Part shown: one piece after another, positions 8,414 to 17,421 of the stretch | How positions within the stretch are numbered: the stretch's first letter is position 1 | Layout: every line of letters starts with the position of its first letter | Assembly: GCA_020721325.1 (NCBI GenBank) | Contig: DYNA01000006.1 | Span: forward strand, 1-45,384 | Length of the DNA stretch: 45,384 nt | Source: Paludibacter propionicigenes | Lineage (GTDB): Bacteria; Bacteroidota; Bacteroidia; Bacteroidales; JAIFNL01 | Reading direction: 5' to 3' | Notes under the pieces: model-generated | Told to the model about the DNA's origin: nothing | Database searches by the model: none | What the model saw: only the letters and a program-made list of their open reading frames with translations | Program-made: the position numbers and the translations under genes

Positions 8414-8464
8414 GACGATAGAGCTATGTAATTCATTTATAGAAACTTATTTCAAGACCTGCCT
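8370..8464 (+). promoter_or_regulatory. Competing RNA pairings of the his attenuator (pre-emptor and antiterminator)
   Basis: Two alternative pairings are visible. Segment 8370-8378 (aattacata) pairs perfectly with 8425-8433 (tatgtaatt). Segment 8408-8414 (aggtagg), overlapping the leader stop codon, pairs over 7 bp (one G-U) with 8458-8464 (cctgcct), the left arm of the terminator. A ribosome finishing at TAG 8411 would mask 8408-8414 and let the terminator form. One stalled at the His codons (8387-8395) would leave it free to antiterminate. The pairings are seen in the sequence; the mechanism is inferred. Confidence 0.7.
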
Positions 8465-8487
8465 ATTTTGGGCAGGTCTTTTTTTTT
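8454..8487 (+). terminator. Attenuator terminator upstream of hisG
   Basis: A perfect 10-bp GC-containing stem pairs aagacctgcc (8454-8463) with ggcaggtctt (8471-8480). The loop has 7 bases and a 9-base T run ends at 8487. It lies between the leader peptide and the hisG ATG (8500), which is the expected place for a transcription attenuator, not an end-of-operon terminator. Confidence 0.9.
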
Positions 8488-8499
8488 ATAAAAAATAAA

Positions 8500-9357
8500 A
8501 TGGAAAAAATTAAAATTGCAATTCAAAAAAAAGGACGTCTAAGCGAAAAATCGCTTGCTTTGCTTGCTGAATGCGGCATACGTTTTGAAAATGGAATAGG
8601 CAGCTTAAGTGTTCAAGCTTCGAACTTTCCCATTGAAATACTGCTACTTAGAGATGATGACATACCGGAATACGTGCAATCGGGTGTTGCCGATTTAGGT
8701 ATTGTAGGTCAAAATGTAGTTCTCGAAAAAACGGATAACGTAAAGGAAATTAAGCTTTTGGGGTTTGGAAAATGTCGCTTTTCATTAGCCGTTGGCAAAA
8801 AATTTCAATACAACTCTTTAAAAGATTTGGAAGGAAAACAAATTGCTACTTCGTATCCTAAAATTTTATCTAATTATTTGAAATTGAATGATATAGATGC
8901 AAAAATTCATATTATTAGTGGTTCGGTAGAAATCGCACCAAGTATAGGTTTGGCTGATGCCATTTGCGATATTGTAAGTACTGGTAGTACCTTGTTAATG
9001 AACGGTTTAAAGGAAGTTGAAACCATTTTACATTCGCAAGCCGTATTAATTGCCAACAAAAATCTAAATGAGGATAAAAAAAGTATTTTGGCAAAATTAT
9101 TATTTCGCTTAGAAGCTGTTCAAAAAGCTAAAAATACCAAATATATTTTATTAAATGTACCGAATAATAAAATTTCTGAAATATCAAAAATTTTACCCGG
9201 AATGAAAAGTCCTACGATTATGCCTTTACAAAATGAGGGCTGGAGTTCGTTGCATTCTGTAATTGAAGAGAATGATTTTTGGGAAGTAATTGAAAAACTT
9301 CAAGCAGCAGGAGCACAAGGAATTTTAGTAATGCCTATCGAAAAAATGATAATTTAA
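8500..9357 (+). CDS. hisG: ATP phosphoribosyltransferase (long form)
   Basis: Catalyses the first and usually feedback-controlled step of histidine synthesis, joining ATP and PRPP to give phosphoribosyl-ATP in the cytoplasm. The 285 residues start IKIAIQKKGRLSEKSLALL. The PRPP-binding region is visible as DAICDIVSTGSTLLMNGLKEV. The length and the ~70-residue C-terminal ACT-like domain (LPGMKSPTIMPL ... AAGAQGILVMPIEKMI) mark the long, self-sufficient HisG form. Such a form does not need HisZ and is normally inhibited by histidine through that domain. It is the first gene of the operon behind the attenuator, so both transcription and enzyme activity are probably controlled by histidine. hisD follows after 11 bases. 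Confidence 0.96.
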   Translation: MEKIKIAIQKKGRLSEKSLALLAECGIRFENGIGSLSVQASNFPIEILLLRDDDIPEYVQSGVADLGIVGQNVVLEKTDNVKEIKLLGFGKCRFSLAVGKKFQYNSLKDLEGKQIATSYPKILSNYLKLNDIDAKIHIISGSVEIAPSIGLADAICDIVSTGSTLLMNGLKEVETILHSQAVLIANKNLNEDKKSILAKLLFRLEAVQKAKNTKYILLNVPNNKISEISKILPGMKSPTIMPLQNEGWSSLHSVIEENDFWEVIEKLQAAGAQGILVMPIEKMII

Positions 9358-9368
9358 AATTTACTGGT

Positions 9369-10646
9369 ATGAAAATTATAGAAAATCCAAACCCAAATGA
9401 ATATTCAAAACATTTACAACGTCCAGTTTTTGAATTATTTAGCATATTTGAAAAAATCAAGCCCATCATGCAAAAAATTAAATTGGAAGGCGATAGTGCC
9501 ATCATAGAATTTAATAAAAAGTTTGACAATTTTGAAAGTAATTCATTTGAAATCAATAAATTTGAAATAGAAAAAATAGCGCAAAATTGTTCGTTGGAAT
9601 TAAAAAAAGCAATTCAGCAAGCAGCCGAAAATATTCAATTATTTCATAGTTCACAAATACCAGAAAATAAATTAGTTGAAACAATGCAAGGAGTTCGATG
9701 TTGGCAAAAAACAGTAGCCATTCAAAATGTCGGTTTATATATTCCGGGTGGAACAGCTCCCTTGTTTTCAACAGTTTTAATGTTAGCAATTCCTGCTAAA
9801 ATAGCAGGTTGTAGAGAAATTGTGATATGCACGCCGCCCGACAAAAATGGTTTAAATCCTGCTATTGCTTACAGTGCAATGTTGTCGGGGGTAGAGAAAG
9901 TAATGCAAATAGGTGGTGCACAAGCGATTGCAGCTTTAGCTTATGGTACAGAAACTGTTCCAAAAGTAGATAAAATTTTTGGACCCGGAAATCAGTATGT
10001 AACTGCTGCTAAGCAACTTGCAGCGTTAGATGGTGTAGCTATTGATTTGCCAGCCGGACCTTCAGAGGTGCTGGTTTATGCCGATGAAACGGCAAATCCT
10101 GAATTTATTGCTGCCGATTTACTCTCTCAAGCTGAGCATGGAGCTGATAGTCAGGTTATTCTTATAGTAACCTCAAAAAAGTTAGCTTATTTAGTTTCGG
10201 AAAAATTAGAAAAGCAATTGGATATTTTACCGCGTAAAGAAATTGCTAAAAAAGCTTTAGAAAATAGTAAAATATTTGTAGTAAACTCTGATAATAAAGC
10301 AATTAATATGATAAACGAATATGCTCCCGAGCATTTAATTCTATCGATAAAAAATTGCAATGTAGTTCAAGAAAAAATATTGAATGCAGGTTCAATATTC
10401 TTGGGAAATTATTCGCCCGAAAGTGCCGGAGATTATGCTTCAGGCACCAACCATACTTTACCTACAAATGGCTATGCTAAAGCATATAGTGGAGTTTCGT
10501 TAGATAGTTTTTGTAAAAAAATTACGGTACAAGAAATTTCAAAAGAGGGCTTAAAAAATATTGGTAAAACGATAGAAATTATGGCTGAGGCAGAAAATTT
10601 ATATGCTCATAAAAATGCGGTAAGTATTCGTTTAAAAAGTATATAA
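9369..10646 (+). CDS. hisD: Histidinol dehydrogenase
   Basis: Catalyses the last two oxidations, L-histidinol to L-histidinal to L-histidine, using NAD and a zinc ion. Its 425 residues are typical. Family landmarks in order: VGLYIPGGTAPLFSTVLM, IGGAQAIAALAYGTETVPKV, FGPGNQYVTAAKQ, and PAGPSEVLVYADE. The zinc-ligand segment LLSQAEHGADSQV (Gln and His) follows. Next come the catalytic region NEYAPEHLIL, the Asp ligand in SAGDYASGTNHTLPT, and the C-terminal His in YAHKNAVSIR. All residues expected for catalysis appear retained. It starts 11 bases after hisG and precedes hisC by 36 bases in the same transcription unit. Confidence 0.96.
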   Translation: MKIIENPNPNEYSKHLQRPVFELFSIFEKIKPIMQKIKLEGDSAIIEFNKKFDNFESNSFEINKFEIEKIAQNCSLELKKAIQQAAENIQLFHSSQIPENKLVETMQGVRCWQKTVAIQNVGLYIPGGTAPLFSTVLMLAIPAKIAGCREIVICTPPDKNGLNPAIAYSAMLSGVEKVMQIGGAQAIAALAYGTETVPKVDKIFGPGNQYVTAAKQLAALDGVAIDLPAGPSEVLVYADETANPEFIAADLLSQAEHGADSQVILIVTSKKLAYLVSEKLEKQLDILPRKEIAKKALENSKIFVVNSDNKAINMINEYAPEHLILSIKNCNVVQEKILNAGSIFLGNYSPESAGDYASGTNHTLPTNGYAKAYSGVSLDSFCKKITVQEISKEGLKNIGKTIEIMAEAENLYAHKNAVSIRLKSI

Positions 10647-10682
10647 AAAAATAATATTATAATTTAATTTTTATAAAAATAT

Positions 10683-11762
10683 ATGTTTTTATTAGAAAAT
10701 ATAATAAGAGAAAATATAAGTTTAATGAAAGCTTATTCTTCTGCACGCGATGAATATAAAGGCGAAGCTCGAATTTTTCTCGATGCCAATGAAAGTGCTT
10801 TTGGTTCTTTAACAATTGAAAATTATAATCGCTATCCCGACCCTTATCAATTGAAAGTTAAACAAAAACTATCTGATATTAAGCAAGTTAGCATAGAAAA
10901 TATTTTTCTTGGAAATGGAAGCGATGAAGCCATAGATTTGATTTTTAGAGCATTTTGCGAACCTGCAAAAGATAATGTAATTTTGTTACCTCCCACTTAT
11001 GGTATGTATCAAGTTGCAGCTCAACTAAATAACATCGAAACCATTGAAATTGAACTATCTACTGAATTTGATATTGATGTTGAAAAAATATTAAGTGCTG
11101 TAAATGAGCATACTAAGCTAATTTTTGTTTGCTCACCAAACAATCCAAGTGGGAATCAAATAGCTGATAATAAAATAGTTAATCTATTAAATAATTTTAG
11201 TGGAATCGTTGTTTTAGACGAAGCCTACATTGATTTTGCTTCTTCACCCTCGTTTTTAGACCGATTACTCGAATTTGAAAATTTGATAGTTTTACAAACA
11301 TTTTCAAAAGCATGGGGAATGGCAGCTTTGCGCGTAGGAATGGCTTTTTCAAGTAAAGCTATCATTCAGATATTCAATAAAATAAAGCCCCCATACAATA
11401 TTAATGAGCTTAGTCAGCAAAAAGTATTACAAGCTTTAGAGTTTTTTCCAAAATTGCGAAATATTATTGAGGATATCAAGCAACAGAGGGTATTTTTAAA
11501 TTCAGAGCTTAAAAAATTTGATTTTGTGCTTAAAATTTACCCAAGTGATGCCAATTTTTTGCTTTTAAATGTAGAAAATGCCGTTGAGATTTATAATTTC
11601 TTGTCTAAAAATGGAATTATTGTAAGAAATCGTTCAAATATGCCCAATTGCAAGTCGTGTTTAAGAATAACAGTTGGTACAAAAGCTGAAAATTTAGAGT
11701 TGATTTCAGTTTTAGCAAATTATTCTATCCTAAAAAAGAATAAAAATTTGACGTTTAATTAG
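10683..11762 (+). CDS. hisC: Histidinol-phosphate aminotransferase
   Basis: A PLP enzyme that transfers an amino group from glutamate to imidazole-acetol phosphate, giving histidinol phosphate. 359 residues, fold type I aminotransferase. The start FLLENIIRENISLMKAYSSA matches the HisC N-terminus well. Other landmarks are FLDANES, NRYPDPYQ, FLGNGSDEAIDLIFRAF, VCSPNNPSGNQ, VLDEAYIDF and the Schiff-base lysine in LQTFSKAWGMAALRVG. The C-terminal CLRITVGTKAENLELI is the usual Arg-containing substrate-binding end. It is third in the operon. A 161-base gap to hisB follows, longer than other gaps here, in which no exact TAnnTTTG promoter was found. Confidence 0.95.
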   Translation: MFLLENIIRENISLMKAYSSARDEYKGEARIFLDANESAFGSLTIENYNRYPDPYQLKVKQKLSDIKQVSIENIFLGNGSDEAIDLIFRAFCEPAKDNVILLPPTYGMYQVAAQLNNIETIEIELSTEFDIDVEKILSAVNEHTKLIFVCSPNNPSGNQIADNKIVNLLNNFSGIVVLDEAYIDFASSPSFLDRLLEFENLIVLQTFSKAWGMAALRVGMAFSSKAIIQIFNKIKPPYNINELSQQKVLQALEFFPKLRNIIEDIKQQRVFLNSELKKFDFVLKIYPSDANFLLLNVENAVEIYNFLSKNGIIVRNRSNMPNCKSCLRITVGTKAENLELISVLANYSILKKNKNLTFN

Positions 11763-11923
11763 GTTCAGTTACTACATCAATTAAATCAGAATAGATTGAT
11801 AATTAACTAATTAAAAAATATTTTTATACATCAAAATAAATTTATTTAACTTAGTATTTAAACCATTTGCAGTATATGTAAATTTATTTTTTTTAACCAA
11901 AATAATGAAATAAAACAAAAAAA

Positions 11924-13030
11924 ATGAAAAAAGCCCTTTTTATAGACAGAGATGGAACTTTGGTAATTGAACCAAAACCATCTGAGCAATTGGATTCTTT
12001 AGAACAGCTTGAATTTTTACCATCAGTAATTCGGAATTTATATAAAATTAGAAAAGAATTTGATTATGAGCTTGTTATTGTTACAAATCAAGACGGTTTG
12101 GGCACTGAAAGTTTTCCTTTGGAAAATTTTTACTTAGCGCATAATAAAATGCTTGAAATATTTAAAAATGAGGGAATTACATTTGAAAATATTTTAATTG
12201 ACGATTCTTTTCCTTATCAAAAGAAAAATACACGAAAACCGGAAATAGGAATGCTAACTTCTTATATGAAAGGAAATTATGATTTAAAAAATTCCTTTGT
12301 TATCGGAGACCGTATTACAGATTTGCAATTAGCAAAAAATTTAGGAGCAAAAGGAATTTTAATTTCTAAAAACGAAATACCTGAAAATTTAAAAGAAATT
12401 TGTGTTTTAAAAACACAATGCTGGGACGAAATTTATCACTTTTTCCGCTTTGAGGAGCGGACAGCCGAAATCGAAAGGAAAACTAATGAAACTCTAATAT
12501 CAATAAAATTAAGCCTTGACAGTGATTTTTCATCAAGTTTTAATACTGGAATAGCTTTTTTCGACCACATGCTCGACCAAATTGCCAAACATGGTAACAT
12601 TAGTTTGCAAATAAAAGTAAAAGGTGATTTGAATGTAGATGAACATCACACCATCGAAGATACGGCAATCGCTTTGGGCGAAGTATTTAAAAAGGCTTTA
12701 GGGAACAAAATTGGCATGGAACGATATGGTTTTTCCTTGCCAATGGACGAAAGTTCAGCAAAAGTTTTATTGGATTTTGGTGGGCGTTCGTATTTTGTTT
12801 GGAAGGCTGATTTTCAGCGCGAAAGAGTAGGAGAGATGCCTACGGAAATGTTTAAACATTTTTTTAAAAGTTTTTCCGATTCGGCACAATGCAATTTACA
12901 TATTGAGGCCGAAGGTGAAAATGAGCATCATAAAATTGAAGCCATCTTCAAAGCTTTTGCGAGAGCAATAAAAATGGCTATTTTGAGAAATCCCTTTAAC
13001 GGACTTCCTTCTACCAAAGGGACATTATAA
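11924..13030 (+). CDS. hisB: Bifunctional histidinol-phosphatase / imidazoleglycerol-phosphate dehydratase
   Basis: 368 residues with two enzymes. Residues ~1-165 are a HAD-family phosphatase that dephosphorylates histidinol phosphate: nucleophile motif FIDRDGTL (Asp8, Asp10), VTNQDGLGT, and GDRITDLQLAKNLGAKGIL. Residues ~175-368 are imidazoleglycerol-phosphate dehydratase, a manganese enzyme. Its metal motifs are FDHMLDQIAKHG, DEHHTIEDTAIALGE, and EAEGENEHHKIEAIFKAFAR. The fusion arrangement (phosphatase first) is the one known from enterobacteria and many Bacteroidota. The protein therefore supplies two non-consecutive steps of the pathway. hisH follows after 26 bases. Confidence 0.96.
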   Translation: MKKALFIDRDGTLVIEPKPSEQLDSLEQLEFLPSVIRNLYKIRKEFDYELVIVTNQDGLGTESFPLENFYLAHNKMLEIFKNEGITFENILIDDSFPYQKKNTRKPEIGMLTSYMKGNYDLKNSFVIGDRITDLQLAKNLGAKGILISKNEIPENLKEICVLKTQCWDEIYHFFRFEERTAEIERKTNETLISIKLSLDSDFSSSFNTGIAFFDHMLDQIAKHGNISLQIKVKGDLNVDEHHTIEDTAIALGEVFKKALGNKIGMERYGFSLPMDESSAKVLLDFGGRSYFVWKADFQRERVGEMPTEMFKHFFKSFSDSAQCNLHIEAEGENEHHKIEAIFKAFARAIKMAILRNPFNGLPSTKGTL

Positions 13031-13056
13031 ATTTTATCCATTAATAACTTTTATTT

Positions 13057-13635
13057 ATGATTGCTATAATTGATTATAATGCCGGAAATGTTCGTTCTGT
13101 CAAATTTGCATTGGACAGATTAAATGTTGAGAGTGAAATAACCTCTGATTTTGATAAAATAATTCGTGCCAAAAAAGTTATTTTTCCCGGTGTGGGAGAA
13201 GCTTCAACTACAATGAAATTTTTGGAAGATAATAAACTTAATTCGCTGATAACTAATTTGAAACAACCAGTTTTGGGAATATGTTTGGGTATGCAATTGC
13301 TTTGCAATTTTTCCGAAGAAGGCAATACAAAATGCCTGAATATTTTACCAAATAAAGTTTTAAAGTTTGTTGGAAATCAAAAAATTCCTCATATCGGTTG
13401 GAATAGAATTTTTGATTTGAAGGGTGATTTATTTAAAAGCATTGAAGATGGTTCACATGTTTATTTTGTGCATAGCTTTTTTGCTAATTTGAATGTAAAT
13501 ACCTCAGCAACTTGCAATTACATTTACAATTTTAGTGCTGCATTGCAAAAAGATAATTTCTTTGCTGTTCAATTTCACCCAGAAAAAAGTGGAAAGATTG
13601 GAGAGCAGATTTTAAAAAATTTTATTGCTTTTTAA
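13057..13635 (+). CDS. hisH: Imidazole glycerol phosphate synthase, glutaminase subunit
   Basis: Class I glutamine amidotransferase that releases ammonia from glutamine and passes it to HisF. 192 residues, usual length. The glutaminase triad is visible: Cys76 in VLGICLGMQLL, and His174 and Glu176 in VQFHPEKSG. The start IAIIDYNAGNVRSVKFAL and the oxyanion-side motif FPGVGEA (about residues 43-49) are typical of the family. It works as a heterodimer with HisF, encoded two genes downstream, forming the branch that yields imidazoleglycerol phosphate and AICAR. The 66-base spacer before hisA shows no clear promoter. Confidence 0.95.
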   Translation: MIAIIDYNAGNVRSVKFALDRLNVESEITSDFDKIIRAKKVIFPGVGEASTTMKFLEDNKLNSLITNLKQPVLGICLGMQLLCNFSEEGNTKCLNILPNKVLKFVGNQKIPHIGWNRIFDLKGDLFKSIEDGSHVYFVHSFFANLNVNTSATCNYIYNFSAALQKDNFFAVQFHPEKSGKIGEQILKNFIAF

Positions 13636-13701
13636 TAAAAAATACTTAGGTAAAAAGTGTAAAGTTTTTAAATAATTAGAAAACCCAAATTTATAAAAAA
13701 A

Positions 13702-14427
13702 ATGATTGAAATTATTCCGGCAATTGATTTAATCGATGGCAAATGTGTACGTCTATCGCAGGGCGATTATAAACGAAAAAAAATATACAGCGAAAATCCG
13801 GTTGAAATAGCCAAAATGTTTGAAGATTCAGGTATAAAACGCCTTCATCTGGTCGATTTAGATGGAGCAAAGCGTGGAAAAATTGCCAATTTATGGGGCT
13901 TAGAAAAAATTGCTACAGCAACAAATTTACAAATAGATTTTGGAGGCGGAGTAAAAACTACAGACGATTTTTTATCTGTTTTAAATGCAGGAGCAAAATT
14001 TGTAGCCGTTGGAAGTGTGGCTGTAAAAAATACCGAATTATTTACTGAATGGATAAGTCATTTCGGTGCAAATAAAATTTTTCTCGGTACAGATGTAAAC
14101 GATAAAAAATTGGCTGTTTCAGCATGGCAAGAGAAAACGGAAATTGATATTTTCAATTTTTTGAAAGAAAAAACAGAACAAGGAATTAATTATGTTTTTT
14201 GCACCGATATAGCTAAAGACGGCATGTTGCAAGGTGCTTCTAATGAGCTTTATAGCGAATTAACAAATCATTTCACTGAAATAAATTTAGTGGCTTCGGG
14301 TGGTATTTCGAGTCTTTCCGATATAATAGCCGTACAAAAATCTGGTTGTAAAGGAGTTATTATTGGAAAAGCTTTTTATGAAAATAAAATTACTTTAAAA
14401 GATTTATCCTTTTTTATAAATAAATAA
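13702..14427 (+). CDS. hisA: ProFAR isomerase (phosphoribosylformimino-AICAR-P isomerase)
   Basis: A TIM-barrel enzyme that performs an Amadori rearrangement of ProFAR to PRFAR, the substrate of HisH-HisF. 241 residues. The N-terminal catalytic Asp lies in [19 protein letters not shown] (Asp8), and the second in [13 protein letters not shown]. Phosphate-binding loops appear as [26 protein letters not shown] and [10 protein letters not shown]. HisA and HisF are homologous half-barrel duplications; this one is HisA by its isomerase-type motifs and its place before hisF. The distance to hisF is 19 bases. Confidence 0.95.
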   Translation: MIEIIPAIDLIDGKCVRLSQGDYKRKKIYSENPVEIAKMFEDSGIKRLHLVDLDGAKRGKIANLWGLEKIATATNLQIDFGGGVKTTDDFLSVLNAGAKFVAVGSVAVKNTELFTEWISHFGANKIFLGTDVNDKKLAVSAWQEKTEIDIFNFLKEKTEQGINYVFCTDIAKDGMLQGASNELYSELTNHFTEINLVASGGISSLSDIIAVQKSGCKGVIIGKAFYENKITLKDLSFFINK

Positions 14428-14446
14428 TCTGGTAAAAAAAAATCAA

Positions 14447-15199
14447 ATGCTTACAAAAAGAATCATTCCATGTTTAGATATTAAAGACGGAAGAACAGTA
14501 AAAGGTGTTAATTTTATAAATCTGAGAGATGCCGGAGACCCTGTAGAATTAGGAAAAGCCTATGCCGAACAAGGTGCCGATGAATTGGTTTTTCTCGACA
14601 TTACGGCAACTGTGGAAAAACGTAAAACTCTTGCCGAATTAGCAAAACGAATAGCGCAAAACTTAAATATTCCATTTACAGTTGGCGGCGGCATTGGTTC
14701 AATAGCCGATGTTGAAATTCTTTTAGACAGTGGTGCCGATAAAATTTCGATTAATACGGCTGCCGTAAAACGACCGGAATTGATTACTGAATTGGCTAAA
14801 AGCTTTGGTAATCAGTTTGTTGTGTTAGCAGTGGATACGCGCTTCGATGGAACAGATTGGTTTGTATATTTGAATGGTGGAAGAACTGCAACTACCATTA
14901 AAACAATCGATTGGGTAAAAGAAGCTCAAGAACGGGGAGCCGGCGAAATTCTTTTAACCTCAATGAATCACGATGGTACGAAAAATGGTTTTGCCGTAGA
15001 ATTAACGGCTAAAATATCTGAAAACTTATCCATTCCGCTCATAGCTTCGGGTGGCGCGGGAACAAAAGAACATTTCAGCGAAATTTTTACTACCGGCAAA
15101 GCCGATGCAGCTTTAGCGGCAAGCATTTTTCATTTTGGAGAAATTTTAATTCCCGATTTGAAACTTTTTTTGAAACAAAAAAATATAGCAATTCGATAA
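14447..15199 (+). CDS. hisF: Imidazole glycerol phosphate synthase, cyclase subunit
   Basis: Uses ammonia delivered by HisH to cleave and cyclise PRFAR into imidazoleglycerol phosphate and AICAR; the latter returns to purine synthesis. 250 residues, TIM barrel. Catalytic Asp11 lies in [17 protein letters not shown], and the second Asp in [14 protein letters not shown]. Other features are [11 protein letters not shown]-like [37 protein letters not shown] and [12 protein letters not shown]. The fit to the family is strong throughout, and the gene is followed by a 102-base spacer holding candidate internal promoters for hisIE. Confidence 0.95.
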   Translation: MLTKRIIPCLDIKDGRTVKGVNFINLRDAGDPVELGKAYAEQGADELVFLDITATVEKRKTLAELAKRIAQNLNIPFTVGGGIGSIADVEILLDSGADKISINTAAVKRPELITELAKSFGNQFVVLAVDTRFDGTDWFVYLNGGRTATTIKTIDWVKEAQERGAGEILLTSMNHDGTKNGFAVELTAKISENLSIPLIASGGAGTKEHFSEIFTTGKADAALAASIFHFGEILIPDLKLFLKQKNIAIR

Positions 15200-15232
15200 C
15201 ATTAAAATTTACTTAATACGAAAAGAAATATT

Positions 15233-15254
15233 TAGTTTTGCCAAAGTATTTTTG
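15233..15254 (+). promoter_or_regulatory. Candidate internal promoters in front of hisIE
   Basis: Two exact TAnnTTTG matches lie close together in the 102-base gap after hisF: TAGTTTTG (15233-15240) and TATTTTTG (15247-15254). The second is followed by TAAAAAAG, as in several other promoters in this window. Predicted starts near 15247 and 15261 would give hisIE transcription independent of the attenuator. Confidence 0.45.
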
Positions 15255-15301
15255 TAAAAAAGAAAATTTGATTTTATTGGCAATTAAAAAACGTTATAAA
15301 A

Positions 15302-15931
15302 ATGATGGAAATATTTGATTTTAAGACCAATGGAATTATGAAAATTAATTTCGAGAAACAAGACGGATTGATTCCGGCTATCATTCAAGATTATATAACC
15401 AAGAATGTTTTGATGCTTGGTTACATGAATGAAGAGGCTTATAAAAAGACACTTAGCACAGGAAAAATAACATTTTTCAGCCGCTCGCGCAAGGAACTCT
15501 GGACAAAAGGCGAAACTTCGGGTAACTTACTGGAATTGAAAGACATAAAGGTCGATTGCGACAATGATACCTTGCTTATTTTGGCAAAACCACTCGGACC
15601 TACTTGCCACACGGGTACAGATACGTGTTGGGGGGAAGATAATGATGCAAATGTGGCTTTTCTTACTCATTTAGAGCATGTTATAGAAAGTAGAAAATCA
15701 TCGGATTCTTCAAAATCTTATACTAAAAGTTTGTTTGAAAAAGGGATTAATAAAATAGCCCAAAAAGTTGGCGAAGAAGCGGTGGAACTGATAATCGAAG
15801 CAAAGGATAATAATAATGAGCTTTTTCTGAATGAAGCGGCAGATTTAATGTTTCATTTTTTAGTTTTACTCAATGCAAAAGGCTTTGGTTTGCAGAATGT
15901 TATTGAAGTTTTAGAAGACCGACATAAATGA
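15302..15931 (+). CDS. hisI: Bifunctional phosphoribosyl-AMP cyclohydrolase / phosphoribosyl-ATP pyrophosphatase
   Basis: Carries out steps two and three of the pathway: removal of pyrophosphate from PR-ATP (HisE part) and hydrolytic ring opening of PR-AMP (HisI part). 209 residues from the first ATG; an in-frame ATG at 15338 gives a start (MKINFEKQDGLIPAI) closer to most HisI proteins and may be the true one. The HisI half shows VLMLGYMNEEAYKKTL, FFSRSRKELWTKGETSGN, the metal-binding DCDNDTLL and GPTCHTGTDTCW. The HisE half shows SYTKSLFEKGINKIAQKVGE and EAVELIIEAKD. It ends the operon, before a strong bidirectional terminator. Confidence 0.95.
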   Translation: MMEIFDFKTNGIMKINFEKQDGLIPAIIQDYITKNVLMLGYMNEEAYKKTLSTGKITFFSRSRKELWTKGETSGNLLELKDIKVDCDNDTLLILAKPLGPTCHTGTDTCWGEDNDANVAFLTHLEHVIESRKSSDSSKSYTKSLFEKGINKIAQKVGEEAVELIIEAKDNNNELFLNEAADLMFHFLVLLNAKGFGLQNVIEVLEDRHK

Positions 15932-15971
15932 TAGTTAAATTAATGTTTATTTAAAAATTATTTTTTTTAAG

Positions 15972-16012
15972 AAAAAAAAACCGTAAAATCAAAAGTTTTA
16001 CGGTTTTTTTTT
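15972..16012. terminator. Bidirectional terminator between the his operon and the TPR gene
   Basis: An A9-ccgtaaaa arm (15972-15988) pairs with ttttacgg-T9 (15996-16012) around a 7-base loop. The A run on one side and T run on the other make it work in both directions. It lies between the convergent hisIE and TPR-protein genes, 40 bases after the hisIE stop. Confidence 0.88.
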
Positions 16013-16023
16013 GATATAAAAAA

Positions 16024-17421
16024 CTATAATTTTTCAAGTTTTTCTTTTATTTCATTATATTTATCAGTCATTTTTAATTTGTAATAAATATTTTTGAGGT
16101 TTTTAAGAGTATATTCTTCGTTGGGTTTAATTTCATCAGCTTTTAAAAATGCTTCCAACGATTGATTGAAATATTTTGTAGCTAAATCCATTTTAGTTTT
16201 AAATTTGCTACCATCGGGGTCATCGCTTGGAGAAATGGAATTGGCATACAATTCGTGTTTTACGCCAATGTTGTAAAAAATAGCACCTTTATTGTAAGCA
16301 GCATCAAAATAATCAGATTTTTTTGCTAAAGTTTTGTCGTACATTCCAATCGCTTCTTGATAAAGTTTTTCGGCTTCTATGTCGTTTTGATTGTACTCAG
16401 CCATTTCTTTGTCAAATCGCTCTTGTACAACTTTTGCTTTTGCCGGATTATTTCTTTCTCTGAAAAGTTCTTTTTTCGATTCTTTAACTACTAAATCCAA
16501 TTCTTTGGCTTTATCGGCGTAGCCTTCGGCTTTTTTATCGAGCAAAGCACCTTTTGTATAAAGATAAGAAGGGTCGTCGTTTCCTTTGTCAATGGCATCG
16601 GAAACTTCCACTAAAGCTTTATCTAATTGATTGTTATTGATGTAGTAATTAATTTTACTGCCAATAATCAAACCACTGCTTGGAAAAGCTGCCATACCCT
16701 CGTTTATGGTTTTCAAAACAGCCTCGTTGTCGCCTAATTTTTCTAAAACGGCGGCTTTAAAAACATAGGATTTTTCGGTTTCGTAATTAACAGAAATCGA
16801 TTTTTGATAATAATCGTTTGCTTTTTTGTAAAAATCGTTCTTTGTAGTTTCGTTTTCACAAGCATTTCCGGCGTTGTCGCAAGCCAAAGCCGTGTAATAA
16901 ATTACAGCCGAGTCGATGTAATTTGTTGCGCCAACAATTTCATTAATTTTTAAGGCATTTTCAAAAGACAAAATGGCTTCTTTGTATTTTTTTTCTGTAA
17001 ATTCGTTTGCCCCTTTGGTTACCAAAGCTGCTTTGAGTGAGAGTTCGTTTGGCTTTTCGGGATTGAAAAGTTTTTCAAAAATTTCGGCATTTGCTTTTTC
17101 CGGTTTTTTTTCTACGCCGGTGAAAGTCAATGCTTTCATATAGGCTTCGTGTGCTTTTGTAACAGCTTCATTGTCAAGGTTTTGATACATTGGCAGCGGA
17201 CTTTCGCAAATGGCTTGATACACTTGCCCGCGCACCAACCAAGCCTTATACCAATTGGCTGTTTTTTCGTCATTAGCTGCCAAATCTTCGTCAATAGCTT
17301 GCTTGGCGAGGTCTAATTTTCCTAAGCCTAATTGCGAAGAAGCTTGGGTAACTTTGGCTTTCTGGGCAAAAGAAAACTGAACTGCTAATAATATTAACAA
17401 TACTAATGTTATTCGTTTCAT
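16024..17421 (-). CDS. Exported tetratricopeptide-repeat protein
   Basis: 465 residues with a signal peptide (MKRITLVLLILLAVQFSFAQ). The rest is almost all helical TPR-like repeats, including YKEAILSFENALKINEIVG, NDYYQKSISVNYETEKSYVF, YFNQSLEAFLKADEIKPNEE and YTLKNLKNIYYKLKMTDKYN. Such periplasmic TPR proteins are abundant in Bacteroidota and act as protein-binding scaffolds; no specific partner can be read from the sequence. It lies downstream of gyrA on the same strand after a 171-base spacer of unusually long A and T runs (17463-17580), so it may have its own promoter or rely on read-through. A shared terminator with hisIE ends it. Confidence 0.75.
   Translation of the reverse strand: MKRITLVLLILLAVQFSFAQKAKVTQASSQLGLGKLDLAKQAIDEDLAANDEKTANWYKAWLVRGQVYQAICESPLPMYQNLDNEAVTKAHEAYMKALTFTGVEKKPEKANAEIFEKLFNPEKPNELSLKAALVTKGANEFTEKKYKEAILSFENALKINEIVGATNYIDSAVIYYTALACDNAGNACENETTKNDFYKKANDYYQKSISVNYETEKSYVFKAAVLEKLGDNEAVLKTINEGMAAFPSSGLIIGSKINYYINNNQLDKALVEVSDAIDKGNDDPSYLYTKGALLDKKAEGYADKAKELDLVVKESKKELFRERNNPAKAKVVQERFDKEMAEYNQNDIEAEKLYQEAIGMYDKTLAKKSDYFDAAYNKGAIFYNIGVKHELYANSISPSDDPDGSKFKTKMDLATKYFNQSLEAFLKADEIKPNEEYTLKNLKNIYYKLKMTDKYNEIKEKLEKL

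Noticed and set aside
11763-11923. Internal promoter or small gene in the 161-base gap between hisC and hisB
   Set aside because: No exact TAnnTTTG match, no hairpin and no coding frame of note.
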